Assembly (NCBI RefSeq): GCF_947499265.1
Contig: NZ_CANMNK010000009.1
Span: forward strand, 91,314 to 155,313
Length of the DNA: 64,000 bases
DNA from: an uncultured Roseobacter sp.
Lineage (GTDB): Bacteria; Pseudomonadota; Alphaproteobacteria; Rhodobacterales; Rhodobacteraceae
Direction of reading: 5' to 3'
In this document: one piece after another, positions 18,361 to 27,701 of the stretch
How positions within the stretch are numbered: position 1 is the first letter of the stretch
How the letters are laid out: each line of letters opens with the position of its first letter
The notes under the pieces: model-generated
What the model saw: only the letters and a program-made list of their open reading frames with translations
What the model was told of the DNA's origin: nothing
Database searches by the model: none
Program-made: the position numbers and the translations under genes

Positions 18361-21087
18361 ATGCGGCATTTGCTTGTCGTACATTTGATTGTCGCCGCGA
18401 TCCTCCTGGCTGATCGCGGCGGCTTTTTACGTGGGCTGAATGACCGCGTGGAAGACATCAGGTCAGGTCTACTCGACCGCAGCGCGTCCGGCGATTTTGT
18501 GTTTGTGGCGATTGACGCAGACTCCATCCGCGCTGTGGGCACCTGGCCCTGGTCTCGTCAGGTACATGCCGACATCCTCGAAAACCTGTCCAGAGCAGGC
18601 GCTATTGATGTCTTTTTTGACATCGACTTTGCATTCCCTGCCGATCCGGCTGGTGATGCGGCCTTTGCAGCAGCTCTGGACAGATCGGGGAGCGCCTATT
18701 TGCCTGTCTTTCAACAGCTTAGCCGCACGAACAGCAGCGAGGAAATCATCAATTGGCCCATGGAGGATTTTGCGCAGCGAAGCTGGCCCGCACTGGTCAA
18801 CGTTTTCGGCGATACGCAGGGGGCAATCCGCTTCTATCCGTACGGCGCGGTAATCGCGGAAGAGTATATCCCATCAGCCGCTGCTTTGATCACCGGCACG
18901 TTTTCGGAGCGATCCGGCAGCTTTCCGATCAACTACGCCATTCGACCGGACAGCGTACCGGTTTTGTCTGCGGTCGACGTCGCTGAAGGCAGGTTTGAAG
19001 CGGATATGATCGCTGGGCGTTCAATCGTCGTAGGGGCTTCCGCTATTGAGTTGGGCGATCTCTTTGCGGTTCCTGTCCACGGAATTATCCCAGGACCACT
19101 TGTGCATGTCTTGGCAGCCGAGACCCTGGCGGGTGGTATCGTCCCAGCGACCCTTGCGACAGGTTGGATTTTGCTGGGCTTGCTTGTGCTGTTGCTTTTG
19201 TTCCAGATGCGGGCGTTCCGAAAGCCGACGGCTTTGATCACCGCCGCTGGGCTGGCCCTCGTTGCGAGCGAGGTTGCAGCTTTCGGGGTCTTCGCGCAGC
19301 ATGCCATCGTGGTTCCCACAGCACCTCTGTACCCAGGCCTGCTTGTCTTTTGCAGTTGGTCGCTCCTCTGGCGGTTGAAGATCAACAGAACAATCATAGC
19401 CAGGCAACGGCAGGAGGTCGCCAACACCTCAGCTCTTTTGCGGCAGGTTTTCGAGGACAGCTTCGATGCCATCGCCATCCTCGATGAAACGGGCAGAGTG
19501 CGGATGCACAGCGATTCCGCAGCGCGTCTGTTCGATTATTCCGACACACAAGACCTGATGCTTCCTGCGCGGCTAAAAACCGAAGCTATGACGGCGATGC
19601 GGGCAGGCGGCGATGGGGCAATGCGCACCTACGAGTCCCTCGGCAACGGCACCGCCCTGCACCTGGAGTATACGGTCACGCCGTCGGAGACCGTGACCTT
19701 CGATCAAAACAAAGAGCAGACGGTTCAGATTGCCACGCTGTCGATGCGCGACGTCACAAAGATCAAGCAGCAAGAACGCGATATCGCCTATCTTTCCAGC
19801 TACGACGCACTCACGGGCGCCCTCCGGCGCAGCGTTTTTCTCGATTTCATCAAGCTCCGTGCAGAGGCAGGCGAGTGTTTCGCGATCTTTGTATTCAATT
19901 TGAGCCGCTTCAAAACCGTGAACGTCGTTTTGGGCCGGGATGTCGGGGACGCTCTTCTGCGACATGTCGTCAAGCGTTTGGAAGAAGCAGAGTTGAACAT
20001 CTCTGCTGCTGCACGCCTTGGCGGAGACACGTTCGCATGCTTCACCGAGTTCGCGGTGGATGACACCGACGCGCAAGACCTGGCGCATCGCCTTTGCGAG
20101 ATCATCGGCAAGCCTTACGAGCTTGAAGACTCCAACGCCCGCGTCGGCCTGAAACTTGGTTATTCCATCATTGATCCCGGCACCGATGTTTCGGCTTCGG
20201 ATGCGCTGTCCCAGGCCGAGGAGGCATTGGATGCTGCCAAGCTGGCCGGAAACGATGCCCCTCATCCTTACAACCCCGCGATGTCAAAGAAGCAGTTCCG
20301 GTCCCGGGCGATAGAGCGTGCGATGGGTCGCGCTTTGGACCGCGAAGAGTTCGAGGTCTGGTATCAGCCACAGCATCGCGTTGATGACCTCAAGCTCATA
20401 GGCTCCGAAGCTCTCTTGCGCTGGAAATCCGATACGCTTGGACAGGTCTACCCTGACGAATTCATCGAAATCGCGGAATCAACGGGTTTCATCAACGAAT
20501 TGGGGGCGTGGGTTCTGGACAAGGCGGTGCGTGACACGATGCGCTTGCCCCCTCACATGAGCGTTGCCGTAAATGTCTCAGGCGTTCAGATGACTTCGGA
20601 GAACATCGTCAGCGACATCAACAGGCTGTTGCAAGAGACCCAATTCCCCGCCACGCGCCTCTGTCTTGAACTTACAGAGACGGTTTTGTTCGATGGGACA
20701 GGGGAACTGGTGGAAATGATGCGCGATATCCAGTTTCGAGGTGTCTGCTGGGCCTTGGATGATTTCGGAACGGGCTATTCGTCGCTGGGGTACCTGTCGC
20801 AGCTTCCAATCGAAAAACTGAAGGTCGACAAATCCTTCATGCTTGGCCTCGGCACCGACCCAGCCGCAGAGCCGATACTGACTGCGGTCGGAGATCTGTG
20901 TCGTGGTCTTGGCATGACTCTGCTGTGCGAAGGCGTGGAAACCGACGAGCACCTGAAATTCCTCCAAACCAGAGAAGTTGCCGAGGCTCAAGGATACCTC
21001 TTTGGCAAGCCGATGCCGTTTTCCGACTTTCAAGCATATGCGACCGACTGCGCGACATCGAACCGGCGCGGCAAGGCCAACAGTTAG
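18361..21087 (+). CDS. CHASE2-PAS-GGDEF(degenerate)-EAL protein
   Basis: 908 aa; 'FVFVAIDADSIRAVGTWPWSRQVHADILENLSRAGAIDVFFDIDFA' CHASE2; 'RLGGDTF' degenerate GGDEF; 'SEALLRW' and 'ALDDFGTGYSSLGYL' EAL. Confidence 0.92.
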   Translation: MRHLLVVHLIVAAILLADRGGFLRGLNDRVEDIRSGLLDRSASGDFVFVAIDADSIRAVGTWPWSRQVHADILENLSRAGAIDVFFDIDFAFPADPAGDAAFAAALDRSGSAYLPVFQQLSRTNSSEEIINWPMEDFAQRSWPALVNVFGDTQGAIRFYPYGAVIAEEYIPSAAALITGTFSERSGSFPINYAIRPDSVPVLSAVDVAEGRFEADMIAGRSIVVGASAIELGDLFAVPVHGIIPGPLVHVLAAETLAGGIVPATLATGWILLGLLVLLLLFQMRAFRKPTALITAAGLALVASEVAAFGVFAQHAIVVPTAPLYPGLLVFCSWSLLWRLKINRTIIARQRQEVANTSALLRQVFEDSFDAIAILDETGRVRMHSDSAARLFDYSDTQDLMLPARLKTEAMTAMRAGGDGAMRTYESLGNGTALHLEYTVTPSETVTFDQNKEQTVQIATLSMRDVTKIKQQERDIAYLSSYDALTGALRRSVFLDFIKLRAEAGECFAIFVFNLSRFKTVNVVLGRDVGDALLRHVVKRLEEAELNISAAARLGGDTFACFTEFAVDDTDAQDLAHRLCEIIGKPYELEDSNARVGLKLGYSIIDPGTDVSASDALSQAEEALDAAKLAGNDAPHPYNPAMSKKQFRSRAIERAMGRALDREEFEVWYQPQHRVDDLKLIGSEALLRWKSDTLGQVYPDEFIEIAESTGFINELGAWVLDKAVRDTMRLPPHMSVAVNVSGVQMTSENIVSDINRLLQETQFPATRLCLELTETVLFDGTGELVEMMRDIQFRGVCWALDDFGTGYSSLGYLSQLPIEKLKVDKSFMLGLGTDPAAEPILTAVGDLCRGLGMTLLCEGVETDEHLKFLQTREVAEAQGYLFGKPMPFSDFQAYATDCATSNRRGKANS

Positions 21088-21464
21088 GGGCTAGCCGATA
21101 GGGGATGCACTGACGCGCTGCTTTGGCAGAAGCGCTTTGCCGCAGCGATCAGCCTGCCGCATATTACAAGCCATGCAGCAGCAAACAGCGATTGGAAACA
21201 AGCCTGATTTTGCCTGCTTCTTGTGAAGCGCCAGTGCCAAGTCTGCTGCAGGCCGCACCAATGACCAGTTGTCCCGCTGCTGAACTGCGGCAACTCTTGG
21301 ATCACCACAGCAACTCTCCCGGCGAAGTGCACCCACAGCAAAAAAACGAAATAACGGGTTGGGCTCACAGCAGACTTCCGACGGTTTCGGTCAGTTGACG
21401 GGTGGCAGCCCAAAGCCGACCTTCAATTCCACACTAGAAAGCAGTGCCATTCGCGGCAGAGTGT

Positions 21465-22679
21465 TTACAGTCCGACAAAAAAGCGGATTGCGAAGGCGTT
21501 GGCGAGGTCCACGAAAAACGCGGATACCAGCGGCAACACAATGAAAGCCAATGGCGCTGCCCCGTACCGTTTTGTAACTGAGGACATGTTTGCGATGGCT
21601 GTAGGCGTCGCCCCAAGCGCAAATCCCGCGAAGCCTGCACTGAGGACAGCGGCAAGGTATCCGCGCCCGATCACACGGAACACCACAAATAGGATAAAGG
21701 CCACCGTCATAACCACCTGCATCAGCAGAACAGCGATGAGTGGCCCACCCAGTTCCGCGAGTGTCCAAAGCTTCATGCTCATCAACGACATCGCCAGGAA
21801 CACCGACAGCGCATAGTCGGACAGGACAGCCAACGCCTTGCTTCCCGCAGGCCAAGTCAATGAACTGAGGACGTACGGGATCGTGTTCGACATCAGGATT
21901 CCCATCAGAAGGCAAGGAACAAAGAGCGGCAGCTTCAGGCCCATCTCGCCGATAAACTGATGTGCGACCCAGCCCAGCAGAATGGCAATATGCGCCGCCA
22001 GTGTCGCACGCATCAGACTGACGTGGTTCACGCTTTCTCCGGTATCATTGTCATAGCTCAGGCCAACCACTGGTGTCTGATCTGTCTCGCCTGAGAGGTG
22101 GTGGCGGTCGATGAGCCATTTGGCAATCGGACCCCCAATCAATGCGGCTAGAACGAGACCGAGCGTGGCGGTCGCAATACCCACTTCAGCGGCCGCATTG
22201 AATCCGGTCATTTCTCCAATCTGTGGTCCCCAGGCAATGGCAGTTCCGTGCCCGCCGATGAGTGACGCGGATCCAAGAAGCACCGATACAGCATTGGGCA
22301 GGCCGAAAAAGGTCACTCCCAGCAACCCAACAAGATTTTGGAGAAGCATGAAGCCAACGGTCAGAACGAGTAAAATAAAAAGGAGTCTTCCGCCTCTGAG
22401 CAAATCGGCAATTCGTGCGTTCAAGCCGATGGTGGCAAAAAACAAAACCAGTAGATAGTCCCGAACGTCCATTTCAAACACGATCTCGCGCCCCGTGAGG
22501 GAAAACCAGATCCACGTCAGAAAGGCGACAGCGATGCCTCCTGAAACCGGTTCTGGTATGTTGTAGTTCTTCAGGAAAGAAACCCGCCGCGTAAGAAGTG
22601 CTCCGAGGAAGAAGACGATGAAACCCAGCGTTGCTGCAATAAAGGCAGGGACAATGATCGTGGCGGCTTGATCTGCCAT
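21465..22679 (-). CDS. gltS: Sodium/glutamate symporter GltS
   Basis: 'YNIPEPVSGGIAVAF', 'SASLIGGHGTAIAWGP', 'ATPTAIANMSSVTKRYGAAPLAFIVLPLVSAFFVDLANAFAI'; start at MADQAATI. Confidence 0.93.
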   Translation of the reverse strand: MADQAATIIVPAFIAATLGFIVFFLGALLTRRVSFLKNYNIPEPVSGGIAVAFLTWIWFSLTGREIVFEMDVRDYLLVLFFATIGLNARIADLLRGGRLLFILLVLTVGFMLLQNLVGLLGVTFFGLPNAVSVLLGSASLIGGHGTAIAWGPQIGEMTGFNAAAEVGIATATLGLVLAALIGGPIAKWLIDRHHLSGETDQTPVVGLSYDNDTGESVNHVSLMRATLAAHIAILLGWVAHQFIGEMGLKLPLFVPCLLMGILMSNTIPYVLSSLTWPAGSKALAVLSDYALSVFLAMSLMSMKLWTLAELGGPLIAVLLMQVVMTVAFILFVVFRVIGRGYLAAVLSAGFAGFALGATPTAIANMSSVTKRYGAAPLAFIVLPLVSAFFVDLANAFAIRFFVGL

Positions 22680-23001
22680 GTGGGTGCTGCCTTGAGTGTT
22701 TCTATCGAGCAGTTTCTCCAATCAAGGTCGCAGAGGTCGATACTGAGTGCAATGGGGGACGAGCGGTATCCGACCTAGTGACGGATTTACCGCTAGGCAG
22801 CCCAAAGCTGACATTGGCTCCGGACGCCCCAGGAAGCAAGTCGCGGACTAAGCCGCCTGATGCTCATACAGCAAGATCGGCCTTAGCGCGGCAACAACCT
22901 TTCGAATTAGGTCGCGGCAGTGCAGCGCGATGTTCTCGAATGCGGTCAATGAAGGTTGTCAAATAGGGCCAGTTTGGAACCGGTCGTTCGCCGTGTCGGT
23001 G

Positions 23002-23880
23002 TCAAACATTGTCCCAGCGCTTCAACAGCCAGTACCACTGTTCCGGATTGGCCATTATCCGTGAAGACAAACTGTCGTTAAAGGCGTGTGTCATGGTGAC
23101 TGGATCTGTGGGCGGAACCGGAGCTTCGAAGATTACGTTAAACGCATTCCCATCCTCGATACGAATGCCAAAGGCCGGTATCATTGGCAGGTCGTATTTC
23201 AGGGCCATTTGGGCTGCCGAAAGAGACGTGAGAGCATCGTGACCAAGAAACGGTATCCGCACACCTTCAGAATACTTCTCATCAAGTAGGATGGAGATAA
23301 TGCCGCCCTGTCTTAGGTGGCGGACGAGAGCCCGTGTTCCAACTTGGCCGGTCGCCAAAATCGGTTTACCCCCGGCTTGAATGGCAGTGAATATCCTGCG
23401 TTCGTAATGTCGGTTTTTGTTTGGACGGTAAATGGCGCCGCTTTCCAATCCATGCAATTTGATCGCGGCTCGGATCGCTTCCCACTGCCCGAAGTGCCCC
23501 GAAACGACGATTCCACCTTTACCAGCTACATTTGCTTCTTTGAGAGCCTCAATCCCGGGGCCAGATATTCTGAATTTGTGATGCTGGGTCTGAAGCTCGG
23601 TGTCATGATAAATCTCGAAAAGTGTCCTTCCCATTTGACGGCCCATTTCCTCACCTAGCTTTGCACGCAAACCAGGCTTCATATCAGGAAAAACGCGTCT
23701 GATTTCTCGGTCGAACCGGCGTCTCGCTGGCGGGAAAATGCGCATGACCACCCCCAGAGTTGTCCCGAGGCCCTGGGAGCGTGCATCAAATGAACGCCAA
23801 CGCGACGCTGTCAGCGCCAACCATAGAGGGAAGTACTGGGCGTGGTGCACGAATGATTTAAGCGATTTAGGAAACACCAT
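23002..23880 (-). CDS. Lysophospholipid/lipid A lauroyl acyltransferase (LpxL/HtrB family)
   Basis: 292 aa; 'VVSGHFGQWEAIRAAIKLHG' HX4-type motif region, 'WYWLLKRWDN' C-terminus. Confidence 0.88.
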   Translation of the reverse strand: MVFPKSLKSFVHHAQYFPLWLALTASRWRSFDARSQGLGTTLGVVMRIFPPARRRFDREIRRVFPDMKPGLRAKLGEEMGRQMGRTLFEIYHDTELQTQHHKFRISGPGIEALKEANVAGKGGIVVSGHFGQWEAIRAAIKLHGLESGAIYRPNKNRHYERRIFTAIQAGGKPILATGQVGTRALVRHLRQGGIISILLDEKYSEGVRIPFLGHDALTSLSAAQMALKYDLPMIPAFGIRIEDGNAFNVIFEAPVPPTDPVTMTHAFNDSLSSRIMANPEQWYWLLKRWDNV

Positions 23881-24122
23881 CCCATATGAACGGGATGTTC
23901 ATCGATGCCAACCGAATATGGTGAGAAAAGCACAAAATAATAAGCATTGGGAAGTAGATTCGTCCGCTTCGCGCTCAAGGCGGAAATGAACTTCTTTCTA
24001 TGAAGCCTCGAAGTTCGGGTGCCATTAGCGAAATCTAGTCTTCAGGGCACTATCGGGATTTTGCCCTTGCTGCTTTTGAAACGGTGCTGGTCTATTGTCC
24101 ATAACTCGTCCATTGTTCGTCA

Positions 24123-24371
24123 ATGTTGGAAAAGCTGAACGTCTCAATTGACAAAATTCGCGTTCCGTCCAAGCGCGCGAAAGCCCTTGACGAAAAAAAG
24201 CTGGAATTGATTGCCGAAGATATGATTGAGAAAGGTCAAACTACGCCAATCCAAGTGAGGATTGATGGTGATGGCTATGTTCTCATAGAAGGCTTGCACA
24301 GGCTCGAAGCTCTTAGGGCGCTTGGTGAGGCGAATGTCGAAGCTTACATTGTACGAGCTCGCTTGCATTAA
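24123..24371 (+). CDS. Stand-alone ParB/Srx-type domain protein
   Basis: 82 aa; 'KLELIAEDMIEKGQTTPIQVRIDGDGYVLIEGLHRLEALRALGEANVEAYIV'. Confidence 0.8.
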   Translation: MLEKLNVSIDKIRVPSKRAKALDEKKLELIAEDMIEKGQTTPIQVRIDGDGYVLIEGLHRLEALRALGEANVEAYIVRARLH

Positions 24372-24706
24372 ACTGCGATCGGTGGGCCTATCCGGTGCGT
24401 CGAAAGCGACTTAATTACAAGGGCCTGTTTTTGAGAAGCCGACTTGGCGGTACGGTATCAGGTCCCAAGTGCGGTCGTTCCAAAGAGTCAAAACGGTTGA
24501 AATCTGAACTAAATGTTCGCTGCGTCATTCATGGATGCTTAAGTTGGGATGAAGGTTATACAGCCGCATTTGCGAGAAAGACCTCTTGAGGTTTAAGTCA
24601 ATTGGGTAGCCGACAAGCACGTCAACTTGGAGCAATCTTTGAACTATGTTGATCCTCCCCCAATTGAAGTAGTCCTCCGCTATTTTTAGGAAAACGGAGG
24701 AAACAC

Positions 24707-24856
24707 ATGGCCAACAAACGACCAAAGCCGGAAGAGATTGTCACGAAGTTACGGCAGGTTGAGGTACTGACAGGGCAAGGCATGCCACGTCTGGATGCTA
24801 TCCGGCAGATCGGTGTGACTGAACAGACGTATTACCGCTGGAGTGCAGGCGGATAG
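24707..24856 (+). pseudogene. Truncated IS3-family orfA (transposase) remnant
   Basis: MANKRPKPEEIVTKLRQVEVLTGQGMPRLDAIRQIGVTEQTYYRWSAGG*, then stop; no orfB follows. Confidence 0.85.
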
Positions 24857-25176
24857 GCCCGCATTCTGATCACCGGTGAGTGAGAATGACCAAAGAAGCG
24901 ATGATTGACACTAAGGACCTTCGCGGCGCGCCTCATCAACAGGAACAACGCGGACAAAACGGCCGTTCAACTTCTTCCAGTAAGGGTCCGCTTTGCATGC
25001 TTCGCGAACGTAGAAATCACGCCGAAGAACATCCATATCTCGCGTGAAGGGCGGACACAAAGCCATGGGAGTCCCAGTCGCGACGGTCTGCCATCGATCA
25101 CTTCGCCGGCTTCCGGTGCTGTCTACCTGTCGGACCGTGAGAGGTATCGTTAGTGTGATAAGCGACTGGCGGGATT

Positions 25177-25749
25177 CTATCCCTTCCAACCGTCAATGGT
25201 CTCAACTGCCACCTGTGCCATCGGCGCCGCTGCAATGGTCGAGCCCATAAGGCGGATCTGGCTGAGCGCACCCCAAAGCAGCCCGAGAAGGAACTCCGCT
25301 TTGCCACGCGGATCGCTCACGCCGTCCGCTTCAGCGGCGGCGCGGAAGGCATCGAACCACATCGTTCGGTAGGCCTCGACAGCCTCGCGAATTTTCGGGC
25401 TCGCACGACCCAGCTCGAAGACCGTGTTGACCATCAGGCATCCACAGTTCGTCACGTCTTCCTCGTTCTCCGTCGGCTGCGCGAGGCCCTGAAACATCAT
25501 CTGCGCAGCTTCCAAGCGTGGCGGGTCGAAGACCTGCCCGATCACCCCGCGGGCCATCTCGCTATAGGTAGCGAGCACCCGCAGGAAGATATCCTCCTTG
25601 TCGCCAAAGACATTGGCGATGCCGCGCACGCCGATGCCAGTTGCTTCCTCCAGCATTCGCGTGGTGGTCGCGTCATAGCCGTGGCGCCAGAACACCTGCA
25701 CCATCTTTTGCAAGGCTTCGTCTTCGTCGAAATTCCGGGGTCTGGCCAT
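25177..25749 (-). CDS. TetR-family regulator (module 1)
   Basis: 'MARPRNFDEDEALQKMVQVFWRHGYDATTTRMLEEATGIGVRGIANVFGDKEDIFLRVL'. Confidence 0.92.
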   Translation of the reverse strand: MARPRNFDEDEALQKMVQVFWRHGYDATTTRMLEEATGIGVRGIANVFGDKEDIFLRVLATYSEMARGVIGQVFDPPRLEAAQMMFQGLAQPTENEEDVTNCGCLMVNTVFELGRASPKIREAVEAYRTMWFDAFRAAAEADGVSDPRGKAEFLLGLLWGALSQIRLMGSTIAAAPMAQVAVETIDGWKG

Positions 25750-25764
25750 TATTTTACATCAACT

Positions 25765-25808
25765 GTTGCATTATGCATCACCTCATGCAATATACATCGC
25801 ACGATGCA
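25765..25808. promoter_or_regulatory. Putative TetR operator region (inverted repeats)
   Basis: TGCATTATGCA (25767-25777) and CATCGCACGATG (25795-25806) in the divergent intergenic region. Confidence 0.45.
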
Positions 25809-25844
25809 AAAAACCATACCCATCGTGAGCCAAAGGAGAAAACT

Positions 25845-26042
25845 ATGCCAACCATCCGTGTCACCGTCCCGAAAGCCGCTTGGTCAAAGGACGAGAAAGC
25901 CCAGATCGTCGCCAAGCTGACCGACGGGCTCAACGCCGTCGCCAGCGATGCCGGCAAGGGCGACATCAAACCATACATCAACGTCCATATCGAAGAGACC
26001 GCCGAGGGCGGCTACGCGATGGGCGGTAACGTGGTCGCCTGA
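25845..26042 (+). CDS. 4-oxalocrotonate tautomerase-like protein
   Basis: 65 aa beginning MPTIRVTVPKAAWSKDEKAQIVAKLTDGLNAVA; N-terminal Pro of tautomerases. Confidence 0.85.
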   Translation: MPTIRVTVPKAAWSKDEKAQIVAKLTDGLNAVASDAGKGDIKPYINVHIEETAEGGYAMGGNVVA

Positions 26043-26092
26043 GCCTGTACGGTGGCCTATCTGGCCACCGCGTTTCTCAAAGGAGCAAGACT

Positions 26093-26614
26093 ATGAAGAT
26101 CAAGAAAACACTGACCGTCAACGCCCCGCCCGATGCGGTGTGGGATATCTTGGGGCCGAACTACGTCCGCGCGGGCGACTGGGCTTCGAGCGTCTATGTC
26201 TCTGGCGCGCGGCCCGGCACGCCCAAGATCGCGGGCGCACCTGCGGCGGGGCGGACCTGCGAAACCTCGCTTGGACCCTTCACGGAGACCATCGAAGCCT
26301 ATGACGAAGCGCGCCGCCATGTGGCCTATTCGGCCACCGGCGACAAGATGCCTAGCTTTATGAAAGGTCTGCGCAATGCCTGGACGGTGCGACCGAAAGG
26401 CGGCGTCAGCGAGGTCGAAATGGAGTTGAACGCGGACATCGCCTTCCCTTTCAACATCCTGATGGCCCCCATGATGAAGATGCAATTCGGCAAGGTTCTG
26501 CGCGAGGCAACCGAAGAGCTGAAGCACTATGCGGAAACCGGAAAACCGCACCCGCGCAAGCTGAAGGCCGACAGCAGCAAGAAGGCGGTCGCCGCACGCG
26601 CCGCCACCGCCTGA
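26093..26614 (+). CDS. SRPBCC (START/Bet v1-like) family protein
   Basis: 'MKIKKTLTVNAPPDAVWDILGPNYVRAGDWASSVYVS...'. Confidence 0.88.
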   Translation: MKIKKTLTVNAPPDAVWDILGPNYVRAGDWASSVYVSGARPGTPKIAGAPAAGRTCETSLGPFTETIEAYDEARRHVAYSATGDKMPSFMKGLRNAWTVRPKGGVSEVEMELNADIAFPFNILMAPMMKMQFGKVLREATEELKHYAETGKPHPRKLKADSSKKAVAARAATA

Positions 26615-26638
26615 CACCCCAACCCCAAAGGAAAAGTC

Positions 26639-27700
26639 ATGAAACATCTTTCGACTGTGGCTTCGGCCGCACTGATCTCGCTCGCCCTGGCGCAAGGTGC
26701 CGTGGCCCAGGACATGCCACCGCGCGCCATCGGTTCGCTCGACGTCGATGCGGCCACGACAGCGCCGCTGCAAGTAACGCGCAGCGTTCATCTCGACGCC
26801 GCCCCCGAAACGATCTTTGCTACGATTGCCGACAATGAGAACTGGGTAAGTTGGTTCGATAGCCTTGAGAGCGTCGAGGGGCAGGACGGCTCTCGCACCT
26901 TTACCTTTACCGGCGGTCAGGGGGCGCTGACCGAGAACATCGTCGCCTTCGACGAGCCGAGCGTGTTTGCCTGGTCGATCAGCGAGGGCAATCCGCTGGG
27001 ACTCGAAAACCATCTTGGTGCGCTGCATGTGATGCCCGACGCGGAGGACGGCGAAGGCTCGGTCGTGAGCCTTTCGGTCTTCTACAACCATCCCGACCTT
27101 GCGGGGATCGCGCCGGTGACCGAAGGCGGCGGAGCGACGATCACTGATGCGCTGGTTTCCGTTCATGGTGGTTCGGTCACGCAAGAGGTCTTTGGCACCG
27201 ACAAGATCACCATCCGCACGACTCGCGTGACCGATGCCAGCGTGGCTGAGCTTTGGGGCGTGATGGTCGATGGCTTCGGCGATGTGGCCCAGTGGTCCAG
27301 CGTGATCTCGGAGGCGACACTCTTCGGCGAGACGGGCACGTCGAATGACGGTCTGCTGGGCGTCGGGCGGAAGTGTTTCATTCCAGGCTTCGGTTCCGAG
27401 GTGGAAGAACGCGTGGTCGAGGTCAATCGTGAGGCGGGTCGATTTGCCTACGAGGTGCTGGCCGGTCTTCCGCCCTTTGCCTCCAACGGGCTCAGCCAGT
27501 GGGAGTTCGAGGACCTTGGGGATGGTACGACGCGTGTAACCTCGACCATCACGATGGATATCGCCGAGGGAACACCGGGCATGGCTCTGGGCATGACCAA
27601 GGCGCAGTTCGGCCAGTTGATGACCATGAGCATCGACGAGTTCGTGCACTTCGTCCGGACCGGCGAGCCGCATCCCCGCGAACTGGCAAGCCGTTCGTGA
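26639..27700 (+). CDS. Secreted protein with two SRPBCC domains
   Basis: Signal peptide ending 'GAVAQ'; 'SVHLDAAPETIFATIADNENWVSWFDSL' and 'RVTDASVAELWGVMVDGFGDVAQWSSVI'. Confidence 0.82.
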   Translation: MKHLSTVASAALISLALAQGAVAQDMPPRAIGSLDVDAATTAPLQVTRSVHLDAAPETIFATIADNENWVSWFDSLESVEGQDGSRTFTFTGGQGALTENIVAFDEPSVFAWSISEGNPLGLENHLGALHVMPDAEDGEGSVVSLSVFYNHPDLAGIAPVTEGGGATITDALVSVHGGSVTQEVFGTDKITIRTTRVTDASVAELWGVMVDGFGDVAQWSSVISEATLFGETGTSNDGLLGVGRKCFIPGFGSEVEERVVEVNREAGRFAYEVLAGLPPFASNGLSQWEFEDLGDGTTRVTSTITMDIAEGTPGMALGMTKAQFGQLMTMSIDEFVHFVRTGEPHPRELASRS

Positions 27701-27701
27701 C

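Noticed and set aside
17564-18384. Minus-strand ORFs with PPLPFPPP or ATVAIPATVA repeats
   Set aside because: Mirror image of the GN-rich FecR tail repeat; no start context or domain.
24471-24990. Weak matches to the dispersed repeat (e.g. cccaagtgcggtcgttcc, gggtccgctttgcatgc)
   Set aside because: Too diverged to count as copies without a computed profile score.
24911-25189. 92-aa minus-strand ORF after the IS3 remnant
   Set aside because: No recognisable domain and poor start context; probably random ORF in IS-scarred DNA.
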